Positions 1 through 10,800 of a stretch of DNA of 64,000 bases are shown here, piece by piece. Under the pieces are notes generated by a model, which ran no database searches, was not told the origin of the DNA, and saw only the letters and a program-made list of their open reading frames with translations. The stretch's first letter is position 1. Each line of letters starts with the position of its first letter. The position numbers and the translations under genes are program-made. Location of the stretch: NCBI RefSeq assembly GCF_014132355.1, contig NZ_BLZO01000094.1, positions 124,001 to 188,000 of the forward strand, written 5' to 3'. Source of the stretch: Okeania sp. KiyG1. GTDB taxonomy: Bacteria; Cyanobacteriota; Cyanobacteriia; Cyanobacteriales; Microcoleaceae.

Positions 1-2
1 AG

Positions 3-2408
3 GAAACTGTCGAGAACCAGGAGATAAGGCTGGCAGCAGAAGCAACTCTGGCAACTCTGGAGGATGAAAAAGAGATCGCCCAAGAGCAACTAAACGATAC
101 CCTGGAAAAACTGAACGATGCCCAAGAGGACCAAGAACGGTTGCAGCAAGAGTTAGCGATCGCTCAAGTCCGGGTAGATGAAACGGAACGGTTACGGGCA
201 CAAACGGAGCAGACCATCGTCCAGTTGGTAGCCTTGGAGCAGATGAATCTAGCCCAAGCCCAGTTAGAGCAGGAGATTGCTAAGGCTCGTCAGCAGGACA
301 TGGATAAAGCAGTGCGCGATCGGCTCCTCCGAGAGCAACGGGAATTGGAGCGGGAACGTCAGGCTACTATTGCTGAAATAGAGTTAATTAAGCAGTTGCA
401 AGCTGAAGATGGCCTGCGTCTGTCATTGAATCAAATGCGGGGTATTTTGGGCCAATCTGGTTTGGCAGCAACAGATGATGCAGACGAGTTGGAAAGCCAG
501 TTGGCGGGTTTGCAATCGCACTTGGGAAGTACGGAAGCGCAACTAGCAGGAGTGCTAGAAGGTTTTGAAAAGTTGGAAGCCGAACAACTTGACGACTTCC
601 CCGACGAGCTTAAGACTTTGTTGGACAATGCCAAGAGCGATATTAACGATGCTTTGCAAGGTAAGGAAGCGGCGACGGTTCAGACTAACTTGCTGCGAGC
701 AGTCGAGGGTCTGATAGGGCAGATGACGTACTACCAGATCCAAATGGCCATGATTACACAAGATGATGAGGAAGATCGCGATCTCCTGATCGATCTGATG
801 GAAAGTTCGGACGAGAATATGGAGCGTTTGCAACAAGCAGGTCTGAAAGCAGATATTTTGGAAGAAGAGAAGCAAATTCTTCTACCAGATTACCTAGCTT
901 CTCTAAATAAAGTGCTGTATGCCGAGCAAGCGTCAGATATTTCTAAATCTCTAGCGAAACAGTCGCGGGCAGCGATCCAGCAGATTATTCAGAAACGGAT
1001 CGAAAGGCGCGAAGCAGCTAAGAAGAGTTTTTGGCGAAAGGTGTTGGGTATATTTTCCCAGATAATCAGCATTCTTACTGCAATCGCAGGACTTGCAGCC
1101 ATCGTTTTTCCAGCGCTAGCTCCTGTGATGATCGGTTTGAGCGCTGTCGGGGCTGGTATTAATACCATCCAAGCTGCTGTCAATGGCGATTGGATAGGGG
1201 CAATAGTCAATGGTGTCATGGGAGTTGCTAACTTAGTTACAGCAGGATTGAGCAAGGCTCTCAATGCGGTGAAAAATGCTTGTGCGAGCGCCTGCCAAAC
1301 TGTTTGGGGCATGAGTCAGGCAAAAGCCCAAAAACTTCTCACTATTCTCAACACATCGAAGGAAGTCCTACCCGGCACTGTTGATGGTATCCGTAATATT
1401 GCGGATGATAAGGAGATTCTGGGTATCGTTCAAATTTTAGGCAGTCTGGCAACAGCAATTACTGAGCCGAGTGCGTTAGGAAATTTAACTAAAACTACTT
1501 TATACAACCAATTTGGCAAAGGCTCGTTTATGGCCGACCTGATTTTTAATGGGTTCAAAACCTTAAAAAAAGCTCCCGAAGCCATTTATAAGAGCATCGA
1601 ATACATTGATAAAGGCGACCTATTTAACGGTATTACAACAATACTAGGCACTGCTTTCTCTTTGGGTGAAGACCTAACAAAAGGTGTGGCTGACAATATA
1701 TTTTCTAACTTGTTTGATGTCTTGGGCGCGGTAAATAGCACTGCAGTTACAGTTAACAACCGATTTATCGAGCAAGGCGGTGTCACTGGTTTGCTAGCAG
1801 GGATAGGAGAAATTGCCAGCGCTTGGAACGATCCGATTGATACTTTTGTTAATTATTTGGGCACCCAAGTTAATCTACCTGAAACGGTTGGTAAGTATGT
1901 GTCAAAAACGGTAGATGCTCTCTCGGTAGCACCGCAAAAGATAAGTGCTGGAATTGAAGCCATACAAAACGGAGATTGGGTAGATGGTATTGGCAATATA
2001 CTTAAAGCAACTCTCAAATCGGCTAAAATTTATGCTAAAGGCACTAAAGTCGAACCATTTGCTAATGCTTTTGAAAACGCTGGTTATACCGCTATCGCCA
2101 TCAGCGAAATTATAGAGGGTGCTGTCAATGGTTGGCGCGAATTGCCTAACAGTGCTAAGGATGCTTGGAAAACTCTTAAAGAAGGTTGGAAAGATGATGT
2201 GGAACGTTACACAATTGAGGAACGCTTTAAATCAATTTTCAAAGAACTGGGCATCCAAATCAAAGATTCTCATAGCCTAAAAGAGATGTTTGAAACTGCC
2301 AGAAATTGGGTTACAACTGAATTCTCTGGAGAAGTTAAAGAATCTCTACTAGACCTTCTTAGCACCTTAAATCCTTTCTCTAACCGACCAGTGCCCGTAA
2401 ACCCTTAG
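3..2408 (+). CDS. Giant coiled-coil protein, C-terminal part (5' end outside window)
   Basis: The reading frame is open from the left edge to a TAG at 2406-2408, so this is the 3' part of a longer gene. The first ~330 codons are Glu/Gln/Leu-rich coiled coil. Positions ~1030-1320 encode a hydrophobic, Ala/Gly-rich segment containing NGDWIGAI and TVWGMSQAKA. Both parts align closely with the 3' region of the complete giant gene at 4855-16359 (NGDWAGAI, TVWGMTQAAA), so the two are tandem paralogues. Beyond ~1480 the tails diverge: this one carries further GDW-type motifs (IDKGDLFNGI, IQNGDWVDGI) and a charged C-terminus, with no lipase motif. Function is unknown. Divergent tips on a shared stalk resemble polymorphic toxin or adhesin families, which is inference. 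Confidence 0.85.
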   Translation, partial: ETVENQEIRLAAEATLATLEDEKEIAQEQLNDTLEKLNDAQEDQERLQQELAIAQVRVDETERLRAQTEQTIVQLVALEQMNLAQAQLEQEIAKARQQDMDKAVRDRLLREQRELERERQATIAEIELIKQLQAEDGLRLSLNQMRGILGQSGLAATDDADELESQLAGLQSHLGSTEAQLAGVLEGFEKLEAEQLDDFPDELKTLLDNAKSDINDALQGKEAATVQTNLLRAVEGLIGQMTYYQIQMAMITQDDEEDRDLLIDLMESSDENMERLQQAGLKADILEEEKQILLPDYLASLNKVLYAEQASDISKSLAKQSRAAIQQIIQKRIERREAAKKSFWRKVLGIFSQIISILTAIAGLAAIVFPALAPVMIGLSAVGAGINTIQAAVNGDWIGAIVNGVMGVANLVTAGLSKALNAVKNACASACQTVWGMSQAKAQKLLTILNTSKEVLPGTVDGIRNIADDKEILGIVQILGSLATAITEPSALGNLTKTTLYNQFGKGSFMADLIFNGFKTLKKAPEAIYKSIEYIDKGDLFNGITTILGTAFSLGEDLTKGVADNIFSNLFDVLGAVNSTAVTVNNRFIEQGGVTGLLAGIGEIASAWNDPIDTFVNYLGTQVNLPETVGKYVSKTVDALSVAPQKISAGIEAIQNGDWVDGIGNILKATLKSAKIYAKGTKVEPFANAFENAGYTAIAISEIIEGAVNGWRELPNSAKDAWKTLKEGWKDDVERYTIEERFKSIFKELGIQIKDSHSLKEMFETARNWVTTEFSGEVKESLLDLLSTLNPFSNRPVPVNP

Positions 2409-2461
2409 ACAGACAAGAATGAGCCGTTAACTTTTGTCTCAACTACCACTAGAACCCAGGC

Positions 2462-2497
2462 GATCGCTCTTGTTTTCAGGGAGCGATCACTTTTTTT
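2462..2497 (+). terminator. Rho-independent terminator after the first giant gene
   Basis: An 8-bp perfect stem (GATCGCTC at 2462-2469, GAGCGATC at 2481-2488) is followed by AC and seven T residues. It lies 54 bases after the stop codon. The stem is built from a HIP1-like GCGATCGC core, so part of the palindrome may be HIP1 rather than selected terminator. Confidence 0.55.
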
Positions 2498-2612
2498 CCT
2501 CTTGTCCGTCAACGCTCTTTTTATCTCAGAAAAAAAGCGATCATTTTTTATGATAACTGATAACTGAAAGGAGCGATCGCTATTATAACCAACTCTATTA
2601 CCGATGCTACTC

Positions 2613-3074
2613 TCAATCAGTTAAAACTGAATCTGGTCCAGCAATAACAATCCCATCAGGAGCAAAAACTTTCCAGTCATCTACATCGTAAGTGTAAACC
2701 TGAAAAACACCAGCTACTAAAGCTGTAGCAGCGTGCCTAGCATCGTGAATCCGACGAGCTGTTAAACCTCGGTTAGCAGCAATTTCCAACATTTTGATAC
2801 TCACCTCAAAATTAGTATCTAAAACGGCAATTTTTGAAGGGTTTTCCACCAATGCATGAACGCAAAGCTTCGCTAATTCTGGTGTTTGAGGAGGTTTAGC
2901 ACCTACCCAGGTTAAAGCCGCATAAACTTCACTCAAAACCCCAACAGAGGTACAAGCATTCAACTCCCCCCCGTCTGGCCGCTTCCACGATAGCTCTGGC
3001 TTCAGTATGCCGATAATCACCACTACATAAAGCACCAATAAAAATTCCTGCATCTAAAAAAAAACAATTGTCAT
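2613..3074 (-). pseudogene. PIN-domain (VapC-like) toxin, broken by two homopolymer frameshifts
   Basis: A PIN ribonuclease of about 150 residues can be read only by joining three frames. From the ATG at 3074-3072 the frame reads MTIV and meets a stop inside a run of nine T (minus strand). One extra T would give FFLDAGIFIGALCSGDYRHT, with the first PIN aspartate. A second shift lies in a run of seven G near 2966-2972; with six G the frame joins GELNACTSVGVLSEVY and continues to DVDDWKVFAPDG, typical of the PIN C-terminal half. Both defects sit in homopolymers, so they may be true decay or sequencing errors. The antitoxin-like gene lies 8 bases upstream. Confidence 0.75.
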
Positions 3075-3082
3075 TGTTAACC

Positions 3083-3292
3083 CTAGTAAATTGCTTTCTT
3101 CCAACCCGAAGGTACGTTCGCCTCTAAAATAGGTAAAGGCTTTAATTCTTCTTGCCGAACTTCTACTACTAATATTTCTCTGTCGGATAACTGCACTGAG
3201 AGTGTCGTCCTCTCTTTTAGTAATTTGAGAAAATCCTCAACAGAAAAAGATTGAATATTTTCGATGGTCAAGACTTGATTAGTATCACTCAT
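3083..3292 (-). CDS. Small antitoxin-like protein paired with the PIN gene
   Basis: A 69-residue acidic protein ending in NVPSGWKKAIY, a tail I associate with short cyanobacterial antitoxins. It starts at ATG 3292 and ends 8 bases before the PIN toxin start, the usual antitoxin-first order and spacing of VapBC-type operons. No clear ribbon-helix-helix or AbrB signature is visible, so the antitoxin role rests on size, charge and position. Such proteins normally bind the toxin through their C-terminus and repress the shared promoter. If the PIN gene is really frameshifted, this antitoxin is an orphan. Confidence 0.65.
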   Translation of the reverse strand: MSDTNQVLTIENIQSFSVEDFLKLLKERTTLSVQLSDREILVVEVRQEELKPLPILEANVPSGWKKAIY

Positions 3293-3355
3293 TGTCCAGG
3301 TTCTTAAATTCTATTTGATTTTAGTATAGCAGTTGTTGGGGCGATCAAGACAGAT

Positions 3356-3475
3356 TTAATTGGGTTCCCAAGAATCAATTTCTGTAGGAAAATCAAGTTC
3401 AATACTGTTGTCATAACGGGGATTTTCTGCCAGCGCATCAATTATTTTCTTAATCCTTTGACGCACAACACCAGG
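3356..3475 (-). pseudogene. RelE/ParE-like toxin remnant
   Basis: On the minus strand a 39-codon open stretch reads VVRQRIKKIIDALAENPRYD then NSIELDFPTEIDSWEPN and a stop. This resembles the helical N-terminal half of cyanobacterial RelE/ParE-family toxins, which run VRQRIKxxIDxLAxxPRP with an LDxP stretch after it. There is no start codon; upstream it is cut directly by an ATAACTGATAACTG repeat at 3476-3497. It is a fragment without a partner. Confidence 0.4.
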
Positions 3476-4165
3476 TCATTTCAGTTATCAGTTATCAGTA
3501 CCGACCACTAAAGCTGGAGGCTACGAAAATACTGAACTGAAATTTTTTCATCCCCTTAAAAGGGGAGGCTTTGGATCTCATTTTTTGGTAAATTATATCA
3601 AATCCGTTTTATTGAACATAAAAAAATTCTCCAATCGTCATAACTACGCTCATCTTTGTAATTCTCTCTCCTCCTGACTCCTGACTCCTGACTTCCCTTC
3701 CTGGGAGGGGTTAGGGGTGGGTTGACTCCTCCTGGCTTAACCATTCTATGGCTGTTTAACCGGATTTGATATTACGCCTGCGATCGTGGACTGATGCTAA
3801 TAACCAAACTCTATACATATCTCTAGCCCAATTTGAATCTTTAATCCCATTCATCCTTAACTGCATCCCAATCTAAACCAAGTTATGTATAGCGATCGCT
3901 TTTTTCCTCTTGTCTACAGCTAGGTGCGGTGCTAATCTCATGTTTCATTAAATAACTGTAACAGGACTTGCGCAAACTCTTAGACAATATGCTACCTGTA
4001 GAGGGCAATAGATCCCAAATGGGGTTCTATAGTTGGGAGTGGGGGAGATTGAAGTAGTTATAGAATTATCAACATATACTATATAACCGGATTCTATATA
4101 ATTTGTGGGAAAAATTAAATTTTTTTCTAAAATAGACAATTTTTTCCTTACCTATGTTATTTTCC
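3476..4165. other. Intergenic stretch with repeats, no gene seen
   Basis: This holds the 17-mer CTGATAACTGAAATGAC (minus strand, around 3476-3492), CCTGACT heptads at ~3665-3692, and a block at ~3700-3775 (TGGGAGGGGTTAGGGGTGGG, then CTGTTTAACCGGATTTGATA) that recurs at 59332-59450. A lone CAGGACTTGCGCA end of the common MITE family lies at ~3961. Open frames here have no coding character. Confidence 0.6.
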
Positions 4166-4414
4166 TATAGAACCCCTGAGTGGATCTTTGGACGCGGTAT
4201 GTGCTTTTGGCTTCCGTCCTCAGTCTGAGCGATCCAGTGGAAATTCAGGAACGAGAATAGGGGAGGCTAGCGGATGGGACCCCGCGTCGCCCAATAGCAC
4301 ACCTGGTAGCTTCCCTTGCAGGTAGAAAAATACTCTCATCTCCCCATCTCCCCATCCCCCCATCCCCCCATCTCCTCCTCTATTTTTAAATAGATACCAC
4401 TCAGGGGTTCTATA
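4166..4414. mobile_element. MITE-like element with 18-bp perfect inverted ends
   Basis: TATAGAACCCCTGAGTGG at 4166-4183 is exactly the reverse complement of 4397-4414. The 249-bp interior carries a C-rich tract (the complement of GGGGAGAT/GGGGGAT repeats) at ~4335-4380 and no protein. Related GGGGTTCTATA sequence also lies at ~4019-4030. No transposase of this family is in the window, so any movement would be in trans. Confidence 0.55.
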
Positions 4415-4425
4415 ATAGGTGATTT

Positions 4426-4679
4426 TAATTAGGGCTTGCTGAATAAAGCTAAAAATCAGGATATATAAGGTAATGAAGCTTTTTATATTCAATTGATCTC
4501 CTAGTTTATGGCTCTTATTTGCCTCAAAATACTGACATTTTCTGCTGAAATTCAAGAAAATTTATTCACATAAAATGGCCGAAACAGTTGTCTGTTCTCC
4601 ACAAATCGACCCGTCCCCGCGTATCGACCCGTCCCCGTGTCCTACTCCACCAACCAATTTATTCAGCAAACCCTAATTA
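4426..4679. mobile_element. MITE-like element with 22-bp inverted ends
   Basis: TAATTAGGGCTTGCTGAATA at 4426 onward (22 bp in all) matches the reverse complement of 4658-4679 at 21 of 22 positions. The 254-bp interior contains a short direct repeat (TCGACCCGTCCCCG twice, ~4606-4637) and no open frame of note. GCTTGCTGAATAAA-type ends occur on some insertion sequences, so this is probably an IS-derived non-autonomous copy. Confidence 0.5.
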
Positions 4680-4854
4680 TTAGTTTGCCTCCTGGTTAGG
4701 AGCTTTTCTTTGGAATGCTTTGCCAACTCTAACAGTTCTATAATGAGGATTAATTTCTCAAATAATCAAAAAACTAGATTAAGAACTGGATAGACTAAGA
4801 AAAATGCAATATAATTTTTTTGATTTAAAACACTAATAATTAGAGGTGCAAATT

Positions 4855-7800
4855 ATGATTTGGTTCTGGAAGAAAAAGAATAAACAAAAACCACAAAAAA
4901 AATCTGCCAAAAAGCCAAGAAGTAAGACTTTTATTTTAGAAGAAATTATTAGTCCTGGTGCTTATTGTCCCATACCAATAGATGACTCCCTCGTTAACCA
5001 TCCCATTTTTGGATTATTCACAGACCAAGAATTAATTACTACTATTTTAGGAATTGACGCTCCTCCAAATATTGCAGATATAGACACAGAAATTTTAGTC
5101 CAAGATTATTGGGAAAAGCTCAACGAATACTTTCAAGAAAACCCGACAGAAGCGGATGCTTTTGATATAAATAATTTGTCTACTTGGCCGACATTGGAGG
5201 CGCTGATAAATCCAGGGCAACCTAGTGTAGAAATACCTGATGTGGGTGGAGCTGTGGGTACTTTACCCCCTCCAGTGACGGTGCCAGTAGACCCCCCTAG
5301 AAATAATCCGGGTAGTGGCGGTCAAGACCCAGTTATCCCTCCTCCTGAACCACCTACCCTAGTTAATGCTATTTCAGATATTACTCTGACACCAGAAATA
5401 TCCTCTCAAACCATAGATATATCCCAGGTATTCGCTACTCCAGATGGGGAACAACTAAAATATGAAGTCATAAATAACAACAACGAACTTCTTAATCTCA
5501 ACTTAGAAAATAATCAACTATTAATAGAAGCACTACCCAAAACAGGGTCAAGTCAAATTACAATTCAGTCCACTACTAACGCTGGAGGTGTGGCAGCTCA
5601 TACTTTTAAGGTTTTCAATAATTATGTTCCACCAGAGTCTGTGGCAACTATTAATACTGGTTTAACCGAGTTACAAAATGTTATTGATACTAACCCGGAT
5701 GACTTATTAGCTAGTTTGGATAACCCAGAAGCACAAACAGCTTTGGAAACTCTAGCGACTGAATTAGAATCCAATTTTGATAATATTTTCAACGCTATCC
5801 AACAACCAGAAACTCTGGCAAAAGCAGGAGTATCTCCCGAAGCAGTTACTACTTTGGAAAAACTATTGGCCAATAGAAAAGTGGGTGCAGCTTTAGGTTT
5901 ACCAACTTCTGTGGAGTCAGCTTTGACTTCGGATGATTTTCGGATTTGGGATAACTATTTAATTAACGCTACGGAAGCTGCTTCTATTCTTTTACCCGAC
6001 GCACCTCAAACGAATGTGGCATTTTTGGATTTTGCTGATGAACATGGGGAAAATGTGACAGAAGTATTTGAGTCTGTTAACCCTAATGCTGAGTATGAAC
6101 GTTTATCTATTAATAATGGAAATTGGGCACAACAGTTGGTGCAGTATGTGGATAACTTGAAAGCTGCTGGAAAAGACCGGGGTATTGTCAACCTCAGTTT
6201 TGATTTGACTCAGGTGGATGACCAGGGAAGGACAACAACTCGCTATGATTTGACCGAAGCAGAACAATTGGCAATTCAATATGCACGGGATAATAATGTA
6301 TTGTTAGTAGCTGCTTCCGGTAATACTGGTGGAGAAATGTCAGCTTTAGGAAAAGCAGCAGAAAAGTTTGACAATATTATTACTGTAGGAGCGGTGAATA
6401 AGTTGGAGGAAGTTGCTGACTATTCGAGTCGAGGCGACACTTTGACTTTGGTTGCTCCTGGAGGACAGTATGAAAATGACCCGAATGCTTTTGTGGGTAC
6501 TTCCCGGGCGACGTCTTATGTGACTGGTGCTGCGTCTCTAGTTTGGGCAGCTAACCCAGAGTTGAGTTATCAGCAAGTGAAGGAGTTGTTGACTCTGACT
6601 GCTAAAGATTTGGGCCCGGAAGGTTGGGATGCAGAGACGGGTGCTGGTTTGTTGGATGTGACTGAAGCGGTTTTGATGGCAGGTTTAGTGGCACCGGAGG
6701 CGGTGGTTAGGTTTGGGGATGTGGATATTTCGCAGTTTAGTGGTGCGGGTAGGGTAAGTGTTGATGTTCGTGCTGCGTCGCCGGAAACTGAAGCTGCTAT
6801 TCAGGGTTTGACGGATACTCAGAATCAGTTGTTGGGACAATGGCAGGTTTTGAGGAATTTGGGTAATGATGATGTGACTTTGGAGGAGTTACAGAATGAG
6901 ATTGCTTCTCGGAAGTCGGATGCGTTGGATAGTTATCGGGATGTTGATACTGCTGCTGCGATAAGTTTGGTGAAAAATCAAGAGTCGTTGACTGCTTTGG
7001 GTTTGGCAAGGGAGCATTATCAAATTGAGTTGGCGCGGTTGCAGGGTTTGTTGGAGCGTCAGGGACAATTGCAGGATGGGTTAGTAGCTTTGACTGGGGA
7101 ACGGGATGAGTTGGTTGTTACTAATGCGGAACAGTTAAGAGTTTTGGAGGAGGCGATCGCTCGGACGGAACAAGAATTGGATGATGCGAGGAAGAAGTTG
7201 CAATATCAGCTTGTGGACCCGGATACTTTGGTTGCTCAGACTGATGCTGTGAAGGCTGAAATTACTGATTTGGAGGCCAAGATTCAAGAGTATCGTCAGC
7301 AGTCTGCTGTTTTGAAGGCACAAGCAGATAATTATTATGCCCAAGCTAACCAGTATCGGCAACAGCAACAACATCATACTAATATTGCTAATAACGCTTG
7401 GATAACGCGCCGAGGTAAAAGTGGACGACGGTATACGGAGCGTAATACTCCTGTATATAACCATCATATAAATATAGCTAACCAAGCGGCGCGTAATGCT
7501 GAGTCAGCTACTTCCCAAGGCGATGTTTTCCAAGCTAATCACAACCAATTGCAACAGTTGACTGCTCAAATGGAGCAACAAACTCAGGAGTTGAGAGATT
7601 ATGAGGAGCTGCTGGAAGGAAATAATCAGCAATTATCCACACTCACAGGCAACCCCGATGATGCGCAGCAAATTTTAGAAGCACTCCAAAAACAAGCGGC
7701 AGAAAAGACCCAACAGGCAGAAGAATATTGGCAGCAAGCTGAATTTGCCGAAAAACGACGGGTGGAAAATCAGGAGAAAGCTAACTGGCATAATTCTATG

Positions 7801-10800
7801 ATTAACCGTCGTGAAGTTGTTGGTCATCGTAAAAAGCGTAAGAAGCGTGAACCAATCTACGGTTGGCGTCACTATCCAGAACACATTGCTCCTCGCGACC
7901 AAGCACAACAACAAGCTAACAATGCTGAAGTTGAACGCCAAATCTTTGAACAGTGGGCACGACAAGCGCAAGCTGAGGCGGATGCTTTGAACGCAGAAGC
8001 TACGTCGTTAGGGGAACGAGTGGAAGATTGGCCAGAACTGAAGCGGGGTATCGAGTATGAAATAAATGCCAAACAACAACAGTTACAAGCTGAGAATGAT
8101 TTACTGGCATTGCAAACTCCGGTGCAAAGGCAACAGTTAGAAACTCTGGAGTTGCAAATTGCTCAAAGCGAGGCGGAGTTGCAAAAACTGGAAACCGAGC
8201 AGTTACCGGAACAGCAGCAAAAAACTGATGCTACTGAGGAACGGTTAAGTCAGGTACAGCAGGATGTAGAGGAAAATCAAGTTCAGCGCAGTCAAACTCA
8301 AACAGATTTGCAAAATTTCCTAGAAACTTATGGTTATTTACTGCCATATCAGGAACGTCGGGCAGCAGTGCAAAAACAGATTCAACAGTTAACGGAAGAA
8401 ATAACTATTGTCCAACAGTTATTATTGCAACAGCAAACTGAGGTAGCTAATAACCCCAATAATAATCTAACCAGTCAATTAGAATCTACCCAAAATTATC
8501 TAGAGCAGATAGAGCAACAGTTGGCTTATGCAAAAGTGCAGGAGGAACAACTGAATCTTGCTGCTCCTGACTCTCCGCAACGTTTGGCTATTGGTAATTT
8601 GATTGATGAGTTGGCAAAACGACAAAGTAGGGGCGAACGGCCGTTCGCCCCTACATTACCCTTACAGCAATACATTGACTTTTTGCGTGGGGTAGAAAAT
8701 CGCAATAACAATTTGTTGAATGGGTTTGACGACTTGGAAGAGCGTTTGACGGCTGCTCAAACTCAACAAACTGCTGGAGATGAGACTTTGCGACGACTTC
8801 AGAACGAATATCGTGATTTAGGTTTGGCAAAAGCGGATATTGAAAATGAGAAATTAATGCCAAATCTGATTACAGCGTTGCAAACGGAAATTGACTCGCA
8901 ACAGGAAATTTTAAATGGTTATCAGCAGCAAATTAGTGATGCTCATGCTGTGGCGAGTAATTTTGAGCAACAGCGACAACAGCATCAAAATAGCGCTAAC
9001 CATTGGGATTCTCAAGTTAACACTTGGGGAGTTGTCGGTCATCGCCGGGAAAATAAAAAGACCGTCCCTGTTTACGGTTGGATACATAACCCACAGGCAG
9101 AAGCTAACCGCAATGCTGCTCAAGCTGCTGCTAACAATGCTGCCCAACAAAGGGATGTTGCCACTCAACAAGCACAACAGCTTGAGGCAAGTTTGCAACC
9201 AAGTATCAATACAACTCAAGCAACCATTGCTAACCTTGAGAACAAGCAGCAAATTTTCACAGATATCGAAAATATTCAACCTAACGCGACTTTGGAGGAG
9301 GCGATCGCTCTTAAAGATACTCAAATTGATAACACAAAAACAGCAATTAGTCAAACGAAAGATACGATTAATTCCCTCAAAAACGATTTACCTATCACCA
9401 AGCAAGCTAAGTTCGATAAAGAGGTAGAAATCGTAGGGCAAGAGGGAGCGATCGCGCCAATCCAAACCCAACTCAAAGCTACTGAAAGCAAGATAAATGT
9501 AAAACAAGCAGAAATTACTCAGAAACAATCATTATTGCAGGAGTATCATAACCAAATAAACCAAGCGAATGCCGTTACTAATAATTTCGAGCAACAGCGA
9601 CAGCAGCATCAAGCGAATGCGAATTATTGGAATGGTGTTGCAAATCGATCTGGTGGTGGCTTCTTAGCCGCTATTGCCAAGATAACTGCTCGTATCAGAC
9701 GCGACGAGGCACTTGCTGCTGCTGAGTCCGCAGCCCAACAACGTGACTTAGCTGCCCAACAAGCACAACAACTCACTGCTACTTTGCAACCGCAAATTCA
9801 GGCAATTCAACAAGATATTGCGCCACTGCAAACTGAAAAGCAAAACTTAGAAACAGAAAAACAAAACCTGCAAACTCAGTTAAGCAACCAACAACAAAAT
9901 TTACAAAATCTCCAATCTGAACTAGCAGGAATTGAGCAAAATATCAGCAACATTGAGTCCGATATTGTCACCAATGAGCAAAAGGTACAACAGCTAGACG
10001 CCCAACTGCTGAAAGAAAACTCAGATAAAATACATCTCCAGGAGGCTTTAGCAGAAATAGACCAACGTATTGCGGATAAAGAGTTAGAAATATCAGACAA
10101 ATATGAGGAAATTCAACTGACGGAAAAATACGCCCGCCATGTTAACGCCGAAGTCGATCGCCTAGAAAACCGCCTCGACTTAATTAACCGAGCAGATGCT
10201 CTCGAAACTGAATATCAAAACCAACAAGATAACTGGCAAAATGCCTTAGATAACCAAATAGCATCTACCGAAGAATTGTTGGCAACTCGCACAGCAGGAG
10301 AAAACGAACGGGAACAATTACTATCGTTGCAATCTCAGCTAGCAGATACTCAAACTCAACTTGCCACCGCTCAACAGCAACAAGCGCAACTCACAACTGA
10401 GGTAGAAACTGCCCAAGAAGATTTACAGTTTACTCAACTGCAACTAGGGAACCAGCAATTGCAGTTACAAAGCTTACAAGCTCAAGACGAACCATTGCGC
10501 AGCGCTGAAGCTTATTACTACAACCAAGCTCAACAACATCGGCAGCAGATTTGGTATTCCAACGGTAGCCAGTTTGTGTATAATGCCGAACAAGCAGCAG
10601 CATATCGCGCCAACATGGAGCAGGCAGCGCGGATGGCACAGCAGCGCAATGATAATTGGCCGAAAATAGAAGAAACTCAGAAGAAAATTGAGGAGTTGAA
10701 CCAGGCGATCGCTACTCAAACAGCAAATATCGCTAGTAAGCAACAGGAGTTGGCAGAAGTCACTCCAGAGGTGGCTAACTTAACTGCCAAGGCAGCAGAA

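Noticed and set aside
3948-4555. Two minus-strand frames of 63 and 111 codons before the giant gene
   Set aside because: They cross MITE ends and a C-rich repeat and have no domain or ribosome site.
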